NCBI GenBank assembly: GCA_900554895.1
Contig: USIX01000123.1
Span: 1-6,708, forward strand
Reading direction: 5' to 3'
Length of the DNA stretch: 6,708 nucleotides
From: an uncultured Megamonas sp.
GTDB lineage: Bacteria; Bacillota; Negativicutes; Selenomonadales; Selenomonadaceae
Part shown: positions 6,552-6,708 of the stretch, piece by piece
Layout: the number at the start of each line of letters is the position of its first letter
Numbering within the stretch: position 1 is the first letter of the stretch
Position numbers and translations under genes: made by a program
The notes under the pieces: model-generated
Database searches by the model: none
What the model was told of the DNA's origin: nothing
What the model saw: only the letters and a program-made list of their open reading frames with translations

Positions 6552-6601
6552 GGTATGAGATAGCTTCTTGCTTTTTCATTCTTTAAAGTTATCTTATGCC
6601 T
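6551..6601 (+). promoter_or_regulatory. Long hairpin in the leader of the divergent gene
   Basis: Bases 6551-6566 pair with 6586-6601 as plus-strand RNA: 16 continuous pairs, including three G-U wobbles (6554/6598, 6557/6595, 6563/6589), around a 19-base loop. On the minus strand the three wobbles become A/C mismatches. No T run follows, so it is not an ordinary terminator. It lies about 100 bases before the expected start of the next plus-strand gene and could be a leader element of that gene. A degenerate repeat of mobile origin is also possible. Confidence 0.5.
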
Positions 6602-6696
6602 AACTGGTAATTTCTTAAATTTTATTAACATAATGAGTATATCATACTATTTTTTTATGAAAATACTATTAAATTTATATAAAAAGTTTAATCATT

Positions 6697-6701
6697 GGAG
6701 G
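6697..6701 (+). promoter_or_regulatory. Probable ribosome binding site of a divergent gene beyond the window
   Basis: GGAGG on the plus strand is followed by TTTTGTA at the very end of the window. A start codon at 6708-6710 or 6709-6711 would have ideal spacing, so a plus-strand gene probably begins just outside. Nothing of its product can be seen. Confidence 0.6.
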
Positions 6702-6708
6702 TTTTGTA

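Noticed and set aside
1..6708. CRISPR arrays, insertion sequences, prophage, toxin-antitoxin or defence genes
   Set aside because: No regularly spaced repeats, transposase or integrase motifs, or unexplained protein genes were seen. The six genes are ordinary core functions.

Overview
The window is a compact run of six genes, all on the minus strand, from a low-to-moderate GC Firmicute. In transcription order (right to left) they are an MGDG-synthase/UgtP-type glycosyltransferase, a DivIC/FtsB-like septum protein, a YabR-like S1-domain RNA-binding protein, tilS, hpt and ftsH. The order divIC - S1 gene - (spoIIE) - tilS - hpt - ftsH is the classical neighbourhood in Bacilli and Clostridia. Here no spoIIE lies between the S1 gene and tilS, which suggests a non-sporulating lineage. 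A Negativicutes member (Selenomonas/Megamonas-like) is my best guess, from gene order and protein style only, and it is not proven.

Right end (6384-6708): an intergenic stretch. It carries a good minus-strand promoter (TTTACA-17-TAAAAT) for the glycosyltransferase. It also holds a 16-bp hairpin that pairs fully only as plus-strand RNA, and a plus-strand GGAGG seven bases from the window edge. That GGAGG is probably the ribosome binding site of a divergent gene starting just outside the window. Middle right (4951-6383): the glycosyltransferase and the divIC-like gene are nearly contiguous and probably translationally coupled. At 4866-4950 a promoter with both consensus hexamers (TTGACA-18-TATAAT) drives the S1 gene, which ends at a hairpin terminator (4365-4400).

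Left half (343-4333): tilS, hpt and ftsH. tilS and hpt are separated by about 19 bases. ftsH has its own probable extended -10 promoter, begins with TTG behind a strong Shine-Dalgarno sequence, and ends in a strong bidirectional terminator (308-344). The left flank (1-307) contains no convincing gene. It does contain an inverted repeat, a diverged direct repeat and a set of nested helices next to the terminator that could be a plus-strand structured RNA.

Functionally the cluster combines envelope work (glycolipid synthesis, septum assembly, membrane proteolysis by FtsH), translation fidelity (TilS-modified tRNA-Ile2, the S1 protein) and purine salvage (Hpt). All six proteins belong to known families. 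I see no clearly new multi-gene system. The items most worth a second look are the two possible plus-strand RNA structures at the window edges.
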